NCBI GenBank assembly: GCA_017938245.1 | Contig: JAGBBX010000011.1 | Coordinates: forward strand, 186,001-250,000 | Length of the DNA stretch: 64,000 nt | Reading direction: 5' to 3' | Origin: Bacteroidaceae bacterium | GTDB lineage: Bacteria; Bacteroidota; Bacteroidia; Bacteroidales; Bacteroidaceae | Part shown: positions 18,359 to 26,959 of the stretch, piece by piece | Numbering within the stretch: position 1 is the stretch's first letter | Layout: every line of letters starts with the position of its first letter | The notes under the pieces: model-generated | The model's database searches: none | Seen by the model: the letters and a program-made list of their open reading frames with translations, nothing else | What the model was told of the DNA's origin: nothing | Position numbers and translations under genes: made by a program

Positions 18359-20185
18359 ATGAAACGAATTTTTGTATCTGCATTGGCAGCGATAATGCTA
18401 ACGGCTTGTGGCCCCAAAGTTTATCGTGCTGCCGATTTTGGTATTGTTCCCGGTACGGGAGAAGATATGACCGAGGAGGTTGCAACTGCAATTGAGACTA
18501 TAAAATCGGAGTGCAATGGCAGTCCTGCGGTATTGCTGTTCGAGGGTGGAGACTACGATTTTTATCCCGACAGTGCCAATGTGCGTGAGTATTATATCTC
18601 GAACCACGACCAGGATAATCCCAAAAAGGTTGCAATTGTGCTTGAAGGGGTAAAGAACCTCACTCTTAAAGCTGAGGATAAGGGAAAGGATGCTCGTCGA
18701 GCCGATTTTTATATGAACGGACGTATGCTTCCTATCGCTATGGTTGGTTGCGAGAATTGTACGCTCGATTTTATAGGAATCGATACTCGCGTACCACAGA
18801 TTACGCAGGTCGAGGTGATTGAAAATGACACCGAGAATGGCTTTATTACCTATCGCATAGCACCCTACGCAAACTATAAAATCATAGATGGTCGCTTGGT
18901 TGTATATGGCAGTAATTGGGAGATGACACCTTCGGCGGGTATTGCTTTCGACGGAAAGACAAGACATCTTGTCTATCGTACAAGCGATATTTGGGTAGGT
19001 GTTCATAATGTTCAGGAGGTTGAACCTCGCGTTATTCGTGCTCCCTGGCGCGATGCTCGTCTTGTTCCCGGTACTGTTGTTGCAATGCGTTCATACGCAC
19101 GTCCCACTCCCGGAATCTTTGTTTCGGAGTGTAGGAATGTTGCTTTCGATGCGGTAACGGTCTATTATGCCGAGGGTATGGGACTGTTGGCACAGGTGAG
19201 CGAGAATCTTACTCTCGATGGTTTCCAAGTGGCTGCACGCAGCAACGAGCGTTACTTCACCACACAGGCCGATGCTACGCACTTCTCGGCTTGCAAAGGT
19301 ACTATTAAGTCGGTTAACGGTCTGTACGAAGGTATGATGGACGATGCAATAAATATTCACGGTACTTATCTGCGTGTAAAAGAGCGTCTCGACGATTATA
19401 CTCTTGTCGGACGTTATATGCACCCTCAGGCCTACGGATTCTATTGGGGTGGCGCAGGCGACAGTGTGCAGTTTGTGCGCTCTAATGTTATGGAGATTAC
19501 CGAGGGTAACCGAGTTGTTGAGATTGCTCCATACGATAAAGAGCAGTTGGCAGGATGTAAGGAGTTCAAGATTAAGTTCGAGAAGGCATTACCACAGGAT
19601 ATTGCAAACGGAAACTACGGTATCGAGAATCTCGAATGGACTCCCGAGGTGCTGTTTGCCAACAATACAATTCGCAACAACAGAGCTCGCGGAACGCTCT
19701 TCAGTACTCCCAAACGCACAGTCGTAGAGAATAACTTCTTCGACCACACATCGGGAACCGCTATTCTGTTGTGCGGCGACTGCAACGGCTGGTTCGAGAC
19801 GGGTGCTTGTCGCGATGTCGTAATTCGCAACAACCGCTTTGTAAATTCTCTTACAAATATGTTCCAGTTTACCAACGGAATTATCTCTATCTATCCCGAG
19901 ATTCCCGACCTTGCCGCGCAGACAAAATATTTCCACGGTGGCAATGGTAAGGGTGTTGTAATAGAGAATAATGTATTCGAGACGTTCGATGCGCCCATCG
20001 TCTATGCAAAGTCGCTCGACGGTTTTGTGTTCCGAGGTAATAAGATTATTCAGAATAATGATTTTGAGCCGTTCCATTGGAATAACCGCCGTTTCTTCTT
20101 CGAGAAGGTTGTGAATGTGACCATCGAAAATAACGAGTTCGACGGTGGTTTCGACGAGGGTAAGGATGTACTCTATAAAAACTAA
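18359..20185 (+). CDS. glaB: Alpha-1,3-galactosidase lipoprotein (GH110)
   Basis: An exo-enzyme removing terminal alpha-1,3-galactose, as on blood group B or linear alpha-Gal epitopes. 608 residues with lipobox LTAC (C17), so probably surface- or periplasm-anchored. The sequence follows the GH110 pattern: REYYISNHDQ near residue 80, RMLPIAMVGCENCTLDFIGID, then a right-handed parallel beta-helix with repeated N-N-x-F steps (IRNNRARGT, VVIRNNRFVNS, VIENNVFETF). The conserved DDAINIHGTYLRV segment is present. The last base of the stop codon is the first base of the next start (TAATG), so the two genes are translationally coupled. Subfamily B is chosen by overall resemblance; the exact linkage preference cannot be read. 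Confidence 0.85.
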   Translation: MKRIFVSALAAIMLTACGPKVYRAADFGIVPGTGEDMTEEVATAIETIKSECNGSPAVLLFEGGDYDFYPDSANVREYYISNHDQDNPKKVAIVLEGVKNLTLKAEDKGKDARRADFYMNGRMLPIAMVGCENCTLDFIGIDTRVPQITQVEVIENDTENGFITYRIAPYANYKIIDGRLVVYGSNWEMTPSAGIAFDGKTRHLVYRTSDIWVGVHNVQEVEPRVIRAPWRDARLVPGTVVAMRSYARPTPGIFVSECRNVAFDAVTVYYAEGMGLLAQVSENLTLDGFQVAARSNERYFTTQADATHFSACKGTIKSVNGLYEGMMDDAINIHGTYLRVKERLDDYTLVGRYMHPQAYGFYWGGAGDSVQFVRSNVMEITEGNRVVEIAPYDKEQLAGCKEFKIKFEKALPQDIANGNYGIENLEWTPEVLFANNTIRNNRARGTLFSTPKRTVVENNFFDHTSGTAILLCGDCNGWFETGACRDVVIRNNRFVNSLTNMFQFTNGIISIYPEIPDLAAQTKYFHGGNGKGVVIENNVFETFDAPIVYAKSLDGFVFRGNKIIQNNDFEPFHWNNRRFFFEKVVNVTIENNEFDGGFDEGKDVLYKN

Positions 20186-21837
20186 TGGAGCTTATTCATC
20201 GTTTCACTTCCGATATTGGGATTATTGAACCGCCCGGGCGGTTCAATAATCCTTTTCATTATCATCCTCATCCGCTGTGTCAAATTGCTGTCGATGAGGT
20301 AAAGGCTTATATATCCGAGCACAAGGAGTTTGCAGTCGAGGTTGCCGAAGGAAAAATGTTCGGTGTGCTTGTGGTACGTGATGCAAACGGATACTTAGGA
20401 TATCTTGTTGCATTCTCGGGACTATTGGGGGGGAGCAATGTGCAAGAGGGCTTTGTTCCTGCTGTGTTCGATTTTCAGAATCCCGATGGCTATTTTAAAC
20501 GTGAGGAGGCAGAAATTTCAAGCATAAACCACCGTATTGCTGCTGTTTGTGATAGCGATGAGTATAAAGATACTATTCGTAATTTGGGAATCTGCCGCAG
20601 AAAGGCCGAGGCCGACCTTGAGCAGATGCGCGAGGATAACAGAGTGGCAAAAATTGTGCGCGATAAGATGCGTAGCGAGGGGAATATGACACCCGAGGAG
20701 ACAGCAGCGCTTGTGCGCGATAGTCAGCATCGCAAGGCCGACCTTAAGCGACGCACAAAAATGTGGAACGAAAAAATTGCCGAGGCCGAGACGCTTTTTA
20801 ACTCGGTAAACAGTGCGGTAGAATCTCTTAAAGAGGAGCGTAAACGGCGGTCGGCGACGTTGCAAGAGTGGCTTTTCTCGCAATTTGTGATGCTCAATGC
20901 GCGCGGCGAGAGTCGCACTTTGCTACAGATTTTCGCTGAGCGCCGAGGCTGCGTTCCACCTGCCGGGGCGGGGGAGTGTGCCGCCCCCAAACTGCTGCAA
21001 TATGCCTATAAAAACAGTTTGCAACCCATTTGTATGGCCGAATTTTGGTTGGGTGCTTCGCCCGTAGGCGAGGTTCGTCGCGATGGCTGTTTCTATGGCT
21101 CGTGCAAGGGAAAATGCGAGCCGATACTCGCCTTTATGCTGCAAGGCTTAGATGTCGAAAAATCCTCATTAGAGGATGCAGGGGAGCAGTTCACCGATAT
21201 TCCTATTTTGTATGAGGATGATTGGCTTGTTGTGGTCGATAAACCATCGGGGATGCTCTCGGTACCGGGAAAGGTTGGCGGACGTTCGGTGCAAGAGTGG
21301 CTTGCCCGCCATTTTGGCAGAGAGGATATTTTTGTGGTGCACAGACTGGATATGTCAACCTCGGGGCTGTTAGTGGCAGCAAAGGGGGCAGAGGTGTTAA
21401 AGGCGATGCAGTCGCTTTTTGCGCGTCGCTTGGTACAAAAGTATTATACTGCGCTATTGTCGGCCGTACCTAATAGTAGCGAGGGGGAAATATCTCTTCC
21501 TTTATCGCCCGACTATATGCATCGTCCACGTCAGATGGTAGATGCCGAGCAAGGTAAAGAGGCGGTCACTATCTATCGCATTGTATCTACTTGCGAGTAT
21601 AACGGTCGCGAGTGTGCTGTGGCACTGCTGCAACCGCTTACGGGACGCACTCATCAGCTGCGTGTGCATTGCGCTCACACAGCCGGGCTCGACACACCTA
21701 TTGTGGGTGACGAACTATACGGCTCGCCCGATAAACGTCTGATGCTGCACGCTTCTAAGATTGCTTTTGAGCACCCCTTTACTCACAAAAAGATAGTACT
21801 CGATAGCGCCCCCCCCATTTCTTGGAAAAAGTTTTAA
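20185..21837 (+). CDS. Large RluA-family RNA pseudouridine synthase
   Basis: Converts uridine to pseudouridine in rRNA or tRNA. 550 residues, well over the ~300 of classical RluA/RluC. The C-terminal catalytic domain (about 335-550) has ILYEDDWLVVVDKPSGMLSVPG and HRLDMSTSGLLVAAK with catalytic D389, then LTGRTHQLRVHCAH. The first 330 residues form the extension seen in Bacteroidales homologues, opening with HYHPHPLCQIAVDEVKAYI and including a charged coiled-coil stretch (about 115-230). The start overlaps the GH110 stop by one base. A perfect 34-nt palindrome followed by TTTT falls at codons 12-23; because this N-terminal segment looks conserved in relatives, the start was kept. The target site is unknown. 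Confidence 0.85.
   Translation: MELIHRFTSDIGIIEPPGRFNNPFHYHPHPLCQIAVDEVKAYISEHKEFAVEVAEGKMFGVLVVRDANGYLGYLVAFSGLLGGSNVQEGFVPAVFDFQNPDGYFKREEAEISSINHRIAAVCDSDEYKDTIRNLGICRRKAEADLEQMREDNRVAKIVRDKMRSEGNMTPEETAALVRDSQHRKADLKRRTKMWNEKIAEAETLFNSVNSAVESLKEERKRRSATLQEWLFSQFVMLNARGESRTLLQIFAERRGCVPPAGAGECAAPKLLQYAYKNSLQPICMAEFWLGASPVGEVRRDGCFYGSCKGKCEPILAFMLQGLDVEKSSLEDAGEQFTDIPILYEDDWLVVVDKPSGMLSVPGKVGGRSVQEWLARHFGREDIFVVHRLDMSTSGLLVAAKGAEVLKAMQSLFARRLVQKYYTALLSAVPNSSEGEISLPLSPDYMHRPRQMVDAEQGKEAVTIYRIVSTCEYNGRECAVALLQPLTGRTHQLRVHCAHTAGLDTPIVGDELYGSPDKRLMLHASKIAFEHPFTHKKIVLDSAPPISWKKF
20219..20252 (+). terminator. 34-nt perfect palindrome within the start of the pseudouridine synthase gene
   Basis: Half-site GGATTATTGAACCGCCC is followed directly by its reverse complement and then TTTT. 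It lies 34 nt after the GH110 stop but inside the next coding sequence. By structure it is a strong intrinsic terminator or attenuator; its activity is inferred. Confidence 0.6.
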
Positions 21838-21886
21838 GATAAAGTTTTGTTAGCTATTTTTGAAACAATAAAAAAATGTTTTTGCA

Positions 21887-22438
21887 ATGAACAAAGAAAT
21901 TATAATAAGAGAAGCTACAGTCGAGGATGCTCCCTTTGTGGGCCTTGTTGTTTGTATGGCGCTTCATTACGACGAGACGCATCCTCTGTACGAGGTGTTT
22001 GTGAAACTTGCCGCACGCACCGATGCACAATATAGCTATTGCAATGCTCTTGTTGCCGAGGTCGACGGAAAGGTCGCTGGTGCCATTGTGGGGTACGACG
22101 GGGCGCGTCTGTATGAACTGCGTGCTCCACTGCAAGCGATGATTGTAGAAAAGACGGGGCGCCCGATTGATATTGAGGATGAGACAAGCGCAGGTGAATT
22201 TTATATTGATTCTCTTGCGGTGTTGCCGCAGTATCGAGGATGCGGTATTGGCGGCAAACTGTTGTGTGCAATGCGTGAGAAGGCTTTTGCAGATGGGTTC
22301 AATCGCGTTGGCTTGTTGGTGGATGTGGAAAATCCCAATGCCGAGGCACTATACTCGTCGCTTGGGTTCGTGCGTGTTAATCCTACCACTTTCTTGGGAC
22401 ATAGTATGTGGCATTTACAGTGTGTGAAAAATGATTGA
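21887..22438 (+). CDS. GNAT family N-acetyltransferase
   Basis: Transfers an acetyl group from acetyl-CoA to an unidentified amine. 183 residues, a single GNAT domain. Motif A is clear: FYIDSLAVLPQYRGCGIGGKLLCAM, in which QYRGCGIGG binds the CoA pyrophosphate. Motif B follows (GLLVDVENPNAEALYSSLGF). The N-terminus IIIREATVEDAPFVGLVV is the typical first GNAT strand and helix. It lies 49 nt after the pseudouridine synthase gene and overlaps the alkD-like start by 8 nt, so it belongs to the same plus-strand unit. Confidence 0.88.
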   Translation: MNKEIIIREATVEDAPFVGLVVCMALHYDETHPLYEVFVKLAARTDAQYSYCNALVAEVDGKVAGAIVGYDGARLYELRAPLQAMIVEKTGRPIDIEDETSAGEFYIDSLAVLPQYRGCGIGGKLLCAMREKAFADGFNRVGLLVDVENPNAEALYSSLGFVRVNPTTFLGHSMWHLQCVKND

Positions 22439-23198
22439 GAATATTCTTACACCGTTGGTCTGCGAGCGTTTTCTGTCGGACGAGCGCTACCGCGAAGGGC
22501 ATTTAAGAGTAGTAAATGCTTTGCCTTGTCGCAGGGTGCTGGGACTGCACACTCCCGAGATGAAGCAGGTGGCAAAGGCTCTCTCAAAGGAGGGTGGTGC
22601 CGAATATATCATCCGCTTCGAGCAGGCTGCGCCCGAGGCTCTCGCCTATGAAGAGACGGTTATCTGGGGCTTTCTTATTAACCTGCAGAAATGTCCGTTG
22701 GAACAGCGTCTTAAGATGCTCGAGCGTTATATCCCTGTGCTCGATAATTGGGCGGTGTGCGATGCTTTCTGTGCCAATGCAAAGTGGATGCAACGCGCCG
22801 ACAAGAGGGTGTTGTGGAATTTTCTGCTGCGGTGGTTTGCCTCGAAACGCGAGTTCGAGGTGCGCTTTGCCGTTGTTGCGGCAATGTGCTATTTTATCGA
22901 TGAAGAGTGGTTGCAACAGCTCTTTGAACAGATTGACAAGATAGATTTTTCAATAATAACGTCTCAATACAAAAGTTATAAAGGGCGTCCCGAGCGTCCT
23001 CGGATGGGTGTGGTACAAGGAGCCTCTCCCTATTATGTGCGTATGGGTGTTGCGTGGCTGCTGGCAACTGCGCTTGCAAAATTTCCCGATGCAACGCGAG
23101 CCTATGTGCACTCGTCGTCCCTGCCCGAAGATGTTATCAGTCTTTATGTGAGAAAGGCACGTGAGTCGTTCCGTACGCGTTGTGTGTCGGCCAAATAG
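22431..23198 (+). CDS. DNA alkylation repair protein (AlkD-like glycosylase)
   Basis: Predicted HEAT-repeat DNA glycosylase that removes alkylated purines such as N3- or N7-alkyl adducts. 255 residues, all-helical. The AlkD-type signatures are LPCRRVLGLHTPEMKQVAKALSK near residue 27, the DNWAVCDAFC motif near 104, and the basic RKARESFRTR end. The start overlaps the acetyltransferase gene by 8 nt. Its 3' end overlaps the convergent thiamine pyrophosphokinase gene by 55 nt, a rather long coding overlap, with no terminator between them. Confidence 0.85.
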   Translation: MIENILTPLVCERFLSDERYREGHLRVVNALPCRRVLGLHTPEMKQVAKALSKEGGAEYIIRFEQAAPEALAYEETVIWGFLINLQKCPLEQRLKMLERYIPVLDNWAVCDAFCANAKWMQRADKRVLWNFLLRWFASKREFEVRFAVVAAMCYFIDEEWLQQLFEQIDKIDFSIITSQYKSYKGRPERPRMGVVQGASPYYVRMGVAWLLATALAKFPDATRAYVHSSSLPEDVISLYVRKARESFRTRCVSAK

Positions 23199-23803
23199 TT
23201 AACGAACAGCAGATATTCGCCTGTGGCCCTTATGGTTACCTCGTTGTCTGTAGCTTCGTTCAAAGTTCCTTGCCACCAATTTGTGAAATCGAAAATGGGG
23301 TATCGCAGACCTTCGGCCGAGAAGTCTCGGGCTGTGAAATTGAAGATTGAAATTTGTTGTCCTGCAGTTGTCTCTATTGTGCAGTTGCCGTTGCAAGGGA
23401 TAAATACTCCGTAGTCGGTGTATGTGCGTACGTTGGCACCGGCGCGGGCATACTCGATGAGCAGACTTATGTTGCCCAGCGTGTGGTCTTCGCGCTTGCC
23501 TGTTGCGCCTACGATGGCAATATTACGTTTGCCTTGCGATAACAGAAAGCGGACAGCCTTTGTCTGGTCGTTGCTCTCTTGCTCGGTTACCCGGTGCAAC
23601 AGGTGTCGGTATCTCTCTCGGTATTCGGGGGCGAGTGAGTCGCCGTCACCGACAATCGCGTCGGGTATCTTGCCGCTTGCCAGATATCTGTTGGCGCCAC
23701 CGTCGCAGCAGACTAAATAGGGCGCTTCGTGCAGCAGGTGCAGTGGAGTATCGGCAGTGGGGTAGTCGCCGTTAGCCAATATTACAGCATCAATGTTTTT
23801 CAT
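23144..23803 (-). CDS. Thiamine pyrophosphokinase (thiamine diphosphokinase)
   Basis: Phosphorylates thiamine to thiamine diphosphate with ATP, trapping imported vitamin. 219 residues with the family motifs CCDGGANRYL, DAIVGDGDSL, ESNDQTKAVRFL and GATGKREDHTLGN, and a C-terminal beta domain. It is the last gene of the TPP-riboswitch operon after the TonB receptor and PnuT, and its start overlaps the pnuT end by 14 nt. Its C-terminal coding sequence overlaps the convergent alkD-like gene by 55 nt. Context and motifs agree, so the assignment is firm. Confidence 0.92.
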   Translation of the reverse strand: MKNIDAVILANGDYPTADTPLHLLHEAPYLVCCDGGANRYLASGKIPDAIVGDGDSLAPEYRERYRHLLHRVTEQESNDQTKAVRFLLSQGKRNIAIVGATGKREDHTLGNISLLIEYARAGANVRTYTDYGVFIPCNGNCTIETTAGQQISIFNFTARDFSAEGLRYPIFDFTNWWQGTLNEATDNEVTIRATGEYLLFVNYLADTQRVRNDSRAFLT

Positions 23804-24377
23804 TGTTCATCAGTTGCTTCCATTTACGATAGCCAAAGATAGCGATTATTGCGTAAAGAGCATATAGTGCAGCGGTAAAATATAACTCTTTGTATATATA
23901 CAGGGCACTGCTTACAACATCTACTACCAACCACACCCACCACTGCTCTATGTATTTGCGGGCAAGCATATACATACCCACAATGCTCAGGGCAGTGGTG
24001 AATGCGTCGGTAAAGGGTACTGTGCTATTTGTAAAATGTGTGAGTATATACGAGATTACTGCCCACGCAGCAAGAAAGAGTAGGGCAAGATGCGAAAAAG
24101 TCACTCGGCTTATGTGGCCGATAGATAACTCTTTGCTATCGGCTCTTTTACCTCGCAGACTGAAATTGTAGCGCCAGGCAAGCCATCCGTACAGGGCTAT
24201 CACAAGATAGTATATGTTTATTCCAAAATCGGCGTAAAGCCCGGCTTGGTAGTAAACATACAGGTATATTGCAGGCATAATTATGCTTGTTATCCACAGG
24301 TAGATGCTTGCGCGATACTCTTGCCACAGGTAAATGAGTCCCACTACTGTTCCTGAAATCTCGATATACTGTTCCAT
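23790..24377 (-). CDS. pnuT: PnuC-family thiamine transporter (PnuT)
   Basis: Inner-membrane facilitator of the PnuC family, about seven hydrophobic helices in 195 residues. PnuC proteins usually carry nicotinamide riboside, but members placed between a TonB receptor and thiamine pyrophosphokinase under a TPP riboswitch are thiamine carriers, which is the arrangement here. Typical features are the WQEYRASIYLWITSIIMPAIY segment near residue 18, LYGWLAWRYN, and EQWWVWLVVDVVSSALYIYKELY near 145. It starts 4 nt after the receptor gene and overlaps the next gene by 14 nt. The substrate is assigned from the operon. Confidence 0.9.
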   Translation of the reverse strand: MEQYIEISGTVVGLIYLWQEYRASIYLWITSIIMPAIYLYVYYQAGLYADFGINIYYLVIALYGWLAWRYNFSLRGKRADSKELSIGHISRVTFSHLALLFLAAWAVISYILTHFTNSTVPFTDAFTTALSIVGMYMLARKYIEQWWVWLVVDVVSSALYIYKELYFTAALYALYAIIAIFGYRKWKQLMNNEKH

Positions 24378-24381
24378 CTTT

Positions 24382-26619
24382 TTATAGTTCTATTGTCACG
24401 TGTCCCATAAAGTTGGTTCCGGCCTGCGCGGCATATCCTGCATAGTTGTAACGGTTCTTTACTCCGTTCCCGTCGGTGTAGTATCCGCTGCCTGCGTATC
24501 CGTTGTTCTCGTACTCTTCGTTAAACAGGTTGTATATGTTTACACCTACTGTTATGTTTTTTGTGCTCTTCAGTTTGAAACTGTACGAGGCATAGAGGTT
24601 GCTCACAAAATAGGCATCGAGCAGATGCTCTCTTTGGTGGGCGTTACTCATATATTGCTTGCTGATATATTGTGTGTGAAGCGATAGTGAGGCACCTTTG
24701 TAGCTGTATCCGATGGTGTTGTTTACAATTACGTCGGGCGAGAATGAGATTGGTGTGTCGCCGTGGTTAATCTCCCAACGCTCGTATGTGTCGTCGTCGT
24801 AAAGCACCTCGGTAAAGTTTTTTATGCGGTTGCGGCTCAGTGTGGCATTTGCTTCCCACGATAGTCCGAAGGGGAACTGTACTCCTGCCATAAGCTCAAC
24901 ACCGGCGCGGTAGCTGTCGGGGATATTCTTTGCCATCGGCTCGCCAATCTCGTTAAGCTCACCGGTGAGTACAAGCTGGTCTTTGTAGTCCATATAATAT
25001 AGGTTTACACCGGCGTGTAACCAGTTGTTGCCGAATGTGTAGCCAAGCTCGTAGTCGGTGAGGCGCTCGGCAGTGGGATGCTCAACGAGTTTACCATCGG
25101 TGTAGTTGTTTCGTGTGGGCTCTTTATGGGCTACACTCACCGAACCAAACAGGCGGTTGTGACGGTCTATCTGCCACGATAGTCCGGCCTTAGGATTGAA
25201 AAAGTCGAATTTCTCATCTACTGCCAGCTGTTGCAGTGCTCCTGTGGCATCGTTCCATTTGTCGTTGCAACCATCTATCTTATAGCTGATGTGACGATAC
25301 TGAACATCGGCGTATGCATTAAGGCTCTTTGTCAGACGATAATCGGCTTTAAGGTATATGTTACCGTCGTTTTTGGTGCCTTTGTTGCGGTAGTACTCGT
25401 GAGTGGCATCGAGAGCACCGATATAGTTCTTTACCCAAAGAACCTTGCCGAAGTGGTCGCCCTCGTATCGGTTGAGTGCTCCGCCCAATGAGGCTGTAAC
25501 TTTGTCACTATTATAGTTTATCGAGAATATTCCACCGCCAAAATGGTTGTCCATAGCCTTGCGGCGCACAAGGTCGCTCTTTTTTACGCTCTCGCCATTG
25601 TGCTCGAAGGGCAGTAGGGCATATTCCACCAATTTACGTGAGGCCTTATACTCCTGATAGTATCCGTCGCCCTTTGTATAGTGCAGACCCACGTTAAGGC
25701 TTATGCGGTTGGTGAAATGGTGGTCGACAAGCAGCTGGTAGTTCTTTTGAATGTAATTATCGGTCTGGTCGTTGTAGTAGTGTGCTACTCCCTTGTCGTC
25801 GGTATACATATATCCGCAGGAGTTGTAGCGTCGGCCATATTCGGCAAGCTCCTCTTTCGAGGCATAGTTCCAAGCGTGGTAGGTCTCCTCGTCGCCTGCG
25901 AATGTGATGAACTTGACAGCGGTGTTATTGCCGTAGTAGGCAGCCTGCAGATAGTGTGATTTCAGTTTGGTCGATGCACGGTCGATATATCCGTCGCTAC
26001 TTATGTTCGATAGTCGTGCGTCGATACTCCAATGACCTCCCAACAGTCCCGAACCAACCTTTACTGTCTGCTTGTTTGTCCCAAAAGAACCTGCCGAAGC
26101 GCTCACAGTGGCGTAGGGTAGCATACTCATACTGCTTGTCTGAAGATTGACGCTTGCACCGAACGAGCCTGCTCCGTTGGTCGATGTTCCCACACCACGC
26201 TGAATCTGTACATCCTTTACCGACGATGCAAGGTCGGGCAGATTGACCCAAAAGACAGTGTGGCTCTCGGCATCGTTGATGGGTATTCCGTTGGCTGTTA
26301 CATTGATGCGTGTGCCGTCGGTGCCACGTATGCGCAGGCTTGTGTAGCCAATTCCCGCTCCCGCATCGCTTGTGGTGATGGCGCTTGGCGTCATACTCAC
26401 AAGATAGGGAAAGTCGAGTCCCACATTCTGCTTCTTAAGCTCCTCACTCCCTATGTTAGTGTAGGCGATAGGGGTTGTTTCGGTAGCTCTTGTCGACATA
26501 ATCTCTACCTGTTGCAGGTCGTATCTCTGCAAACTGTCCTTTTCGTTCTTCTGTGTCTGTGCACAGATGGCCGTGGCTGCCATTGCAACGAGGCAGCCAA
26601 GCAATGTTCTCTTTTTCAT
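24382..26619 (-). CDS. TonB-dependent outer membrane receptor, probable thiamine importer
   Basis: A 745-residue receptor with a signal peptide (about 1-20, ending ICA), a plug domain (about 45-160, with SLRIRGTDGTRINVTANGIPINDAESH) and a 22-strand barrel ending in an aromatic/Leu strand (AGTNFMGHVTIEL). It lacks the N-terminal carboxypeptidase-like domain of SusC proteins and has no SusD partner, as in vitamin and metal receptors. It is the first gene behind the TPP riboswitch and is followed by pnuT and thiamine pyrophosphokinase, so it most probably imports thiamine or its phosphates across the outer membrane. Barrel class is certain; substrate is inferred from regulation. Confidence 0.9.
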   Translation of the reverse strand: MKKRTLLGCLVAMAATAICAQTQKNEKDSLQRYDLQQVEIMSTRATETTPIAYTNIGSEELKKQNVGLDFPYLVSMTPSAITTSDAGAGIGYTSLRIRGTDGTRINVTANGIPINDAESHTVFWVNLPDLASSVKDVQIQRGVGTSTNGAGSFGASVNLQTSSMSMLPYATVSASAGSFGTNKQTVKVGSGLLGGHWSIDARLSNISSDGYIDRASTKLKSHYLQAAYYGNNTAVKFITFAGDEETYHAWNYASKEELAEYGRRYNSCGYMYTDDKGVAHYYNDQTDNYIQKNYQLLVDHHFTNRISLNVGLHYTKGDGYYQEYKASRKLVEYALLPFEHNGESVKKSDLVRRKAMDNHFGGGIFSINYNSDKVTASLGGALNRYEGDHFGKVLWVKNYIGALDATHEYYRNKGTKNDGNIYLKADYRLTKSLNAYADVQYRHISYKIDGCNDKWNDATGALQQLAVDEKFDFFNPKAGLSWQIDRHNRLFGSVSVAHKEPTRNNYTDGKLVEHPTAERLTDYELGYTFGNNWLHAGVNLYYMDYKDQLVLTGELNEIGEPMAKNIPDSYRAGVELMAGVQFPFGLSWEANATLSRNRIKNFTEVLYDDDTYERWEINHGDTPISFSPDVIVNNTIGYSYKGASLSLHTQYISKQYMSNAHQREHLLDAYFVSNLYASYSFKLKSTKNITVGVNIYNLFNEEYENNGYAGSGYYTDGNGVKNRYNYAGYAAQAGTNFMGHVTIEL

Positions 26620-26739
26620 TGCAATTTCAAATCATTTTTTGTGGAGCAGGAGAAAAAAAGAAATCCTCCAGCTCCCGGTTAAACGGAAAATGGGGATTTT
26701 TCCAGTGTAGCTATATGTGTGGCCACGCCATATAGCCTA

Positions 26740-26845
26740 TTCCCTACGCCGGCATTATCCGGATCAGGTTATGGGTATGATCTCAGCCTTTTCGATGAGG
26801 TTAGGCAATTTGAAAAGCCACCCTCTTAGGCACCCCGTAATTGAA
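26740..26845 (-). ncRNA. TPP riboswitch (THI element)
   Basis: Minus strand. Conserved elements in order are ACGGGGTGCC, GGCTGAGATCATACCC, AACCTGATCCGGATAATGCC and GGCGTAGGGA, the hallmark TPP-binding core. It precedes the TonB receptor gene. Downstream, GGAGCTGGAGGA can pair with a TCTCCTGCTCC segment just before the start codon, a possible expression platform acting on ribosome access or termination. Boundaries are approximate. Confidence 0.95.
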
Positions 26846-26891
26846 ATCTGCGACAAAATTAGTGCTAAAGATTCATCTGTGCAAGAATTGG

Positions 26892-26936
26892 ATAAAAAAA
26901 GACAGCAATTAGTATGCAAAAATACCAATTGCCGTC
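26892..26936 (-). terminator. Intrinsic terminator of the threonine operon
   Basis: On the minus strand GACGGCAATTGGTAT pairs with ATACTAATTGCTGTC (15 bp including G-U pairs) and is followed by TTTTTTTATCC. It starts about 24 nt after the thrC stop codon. Confidence 0.8.
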
Positions 26937-26959
26937 CGTTTTATAATTATTGAAACCTT

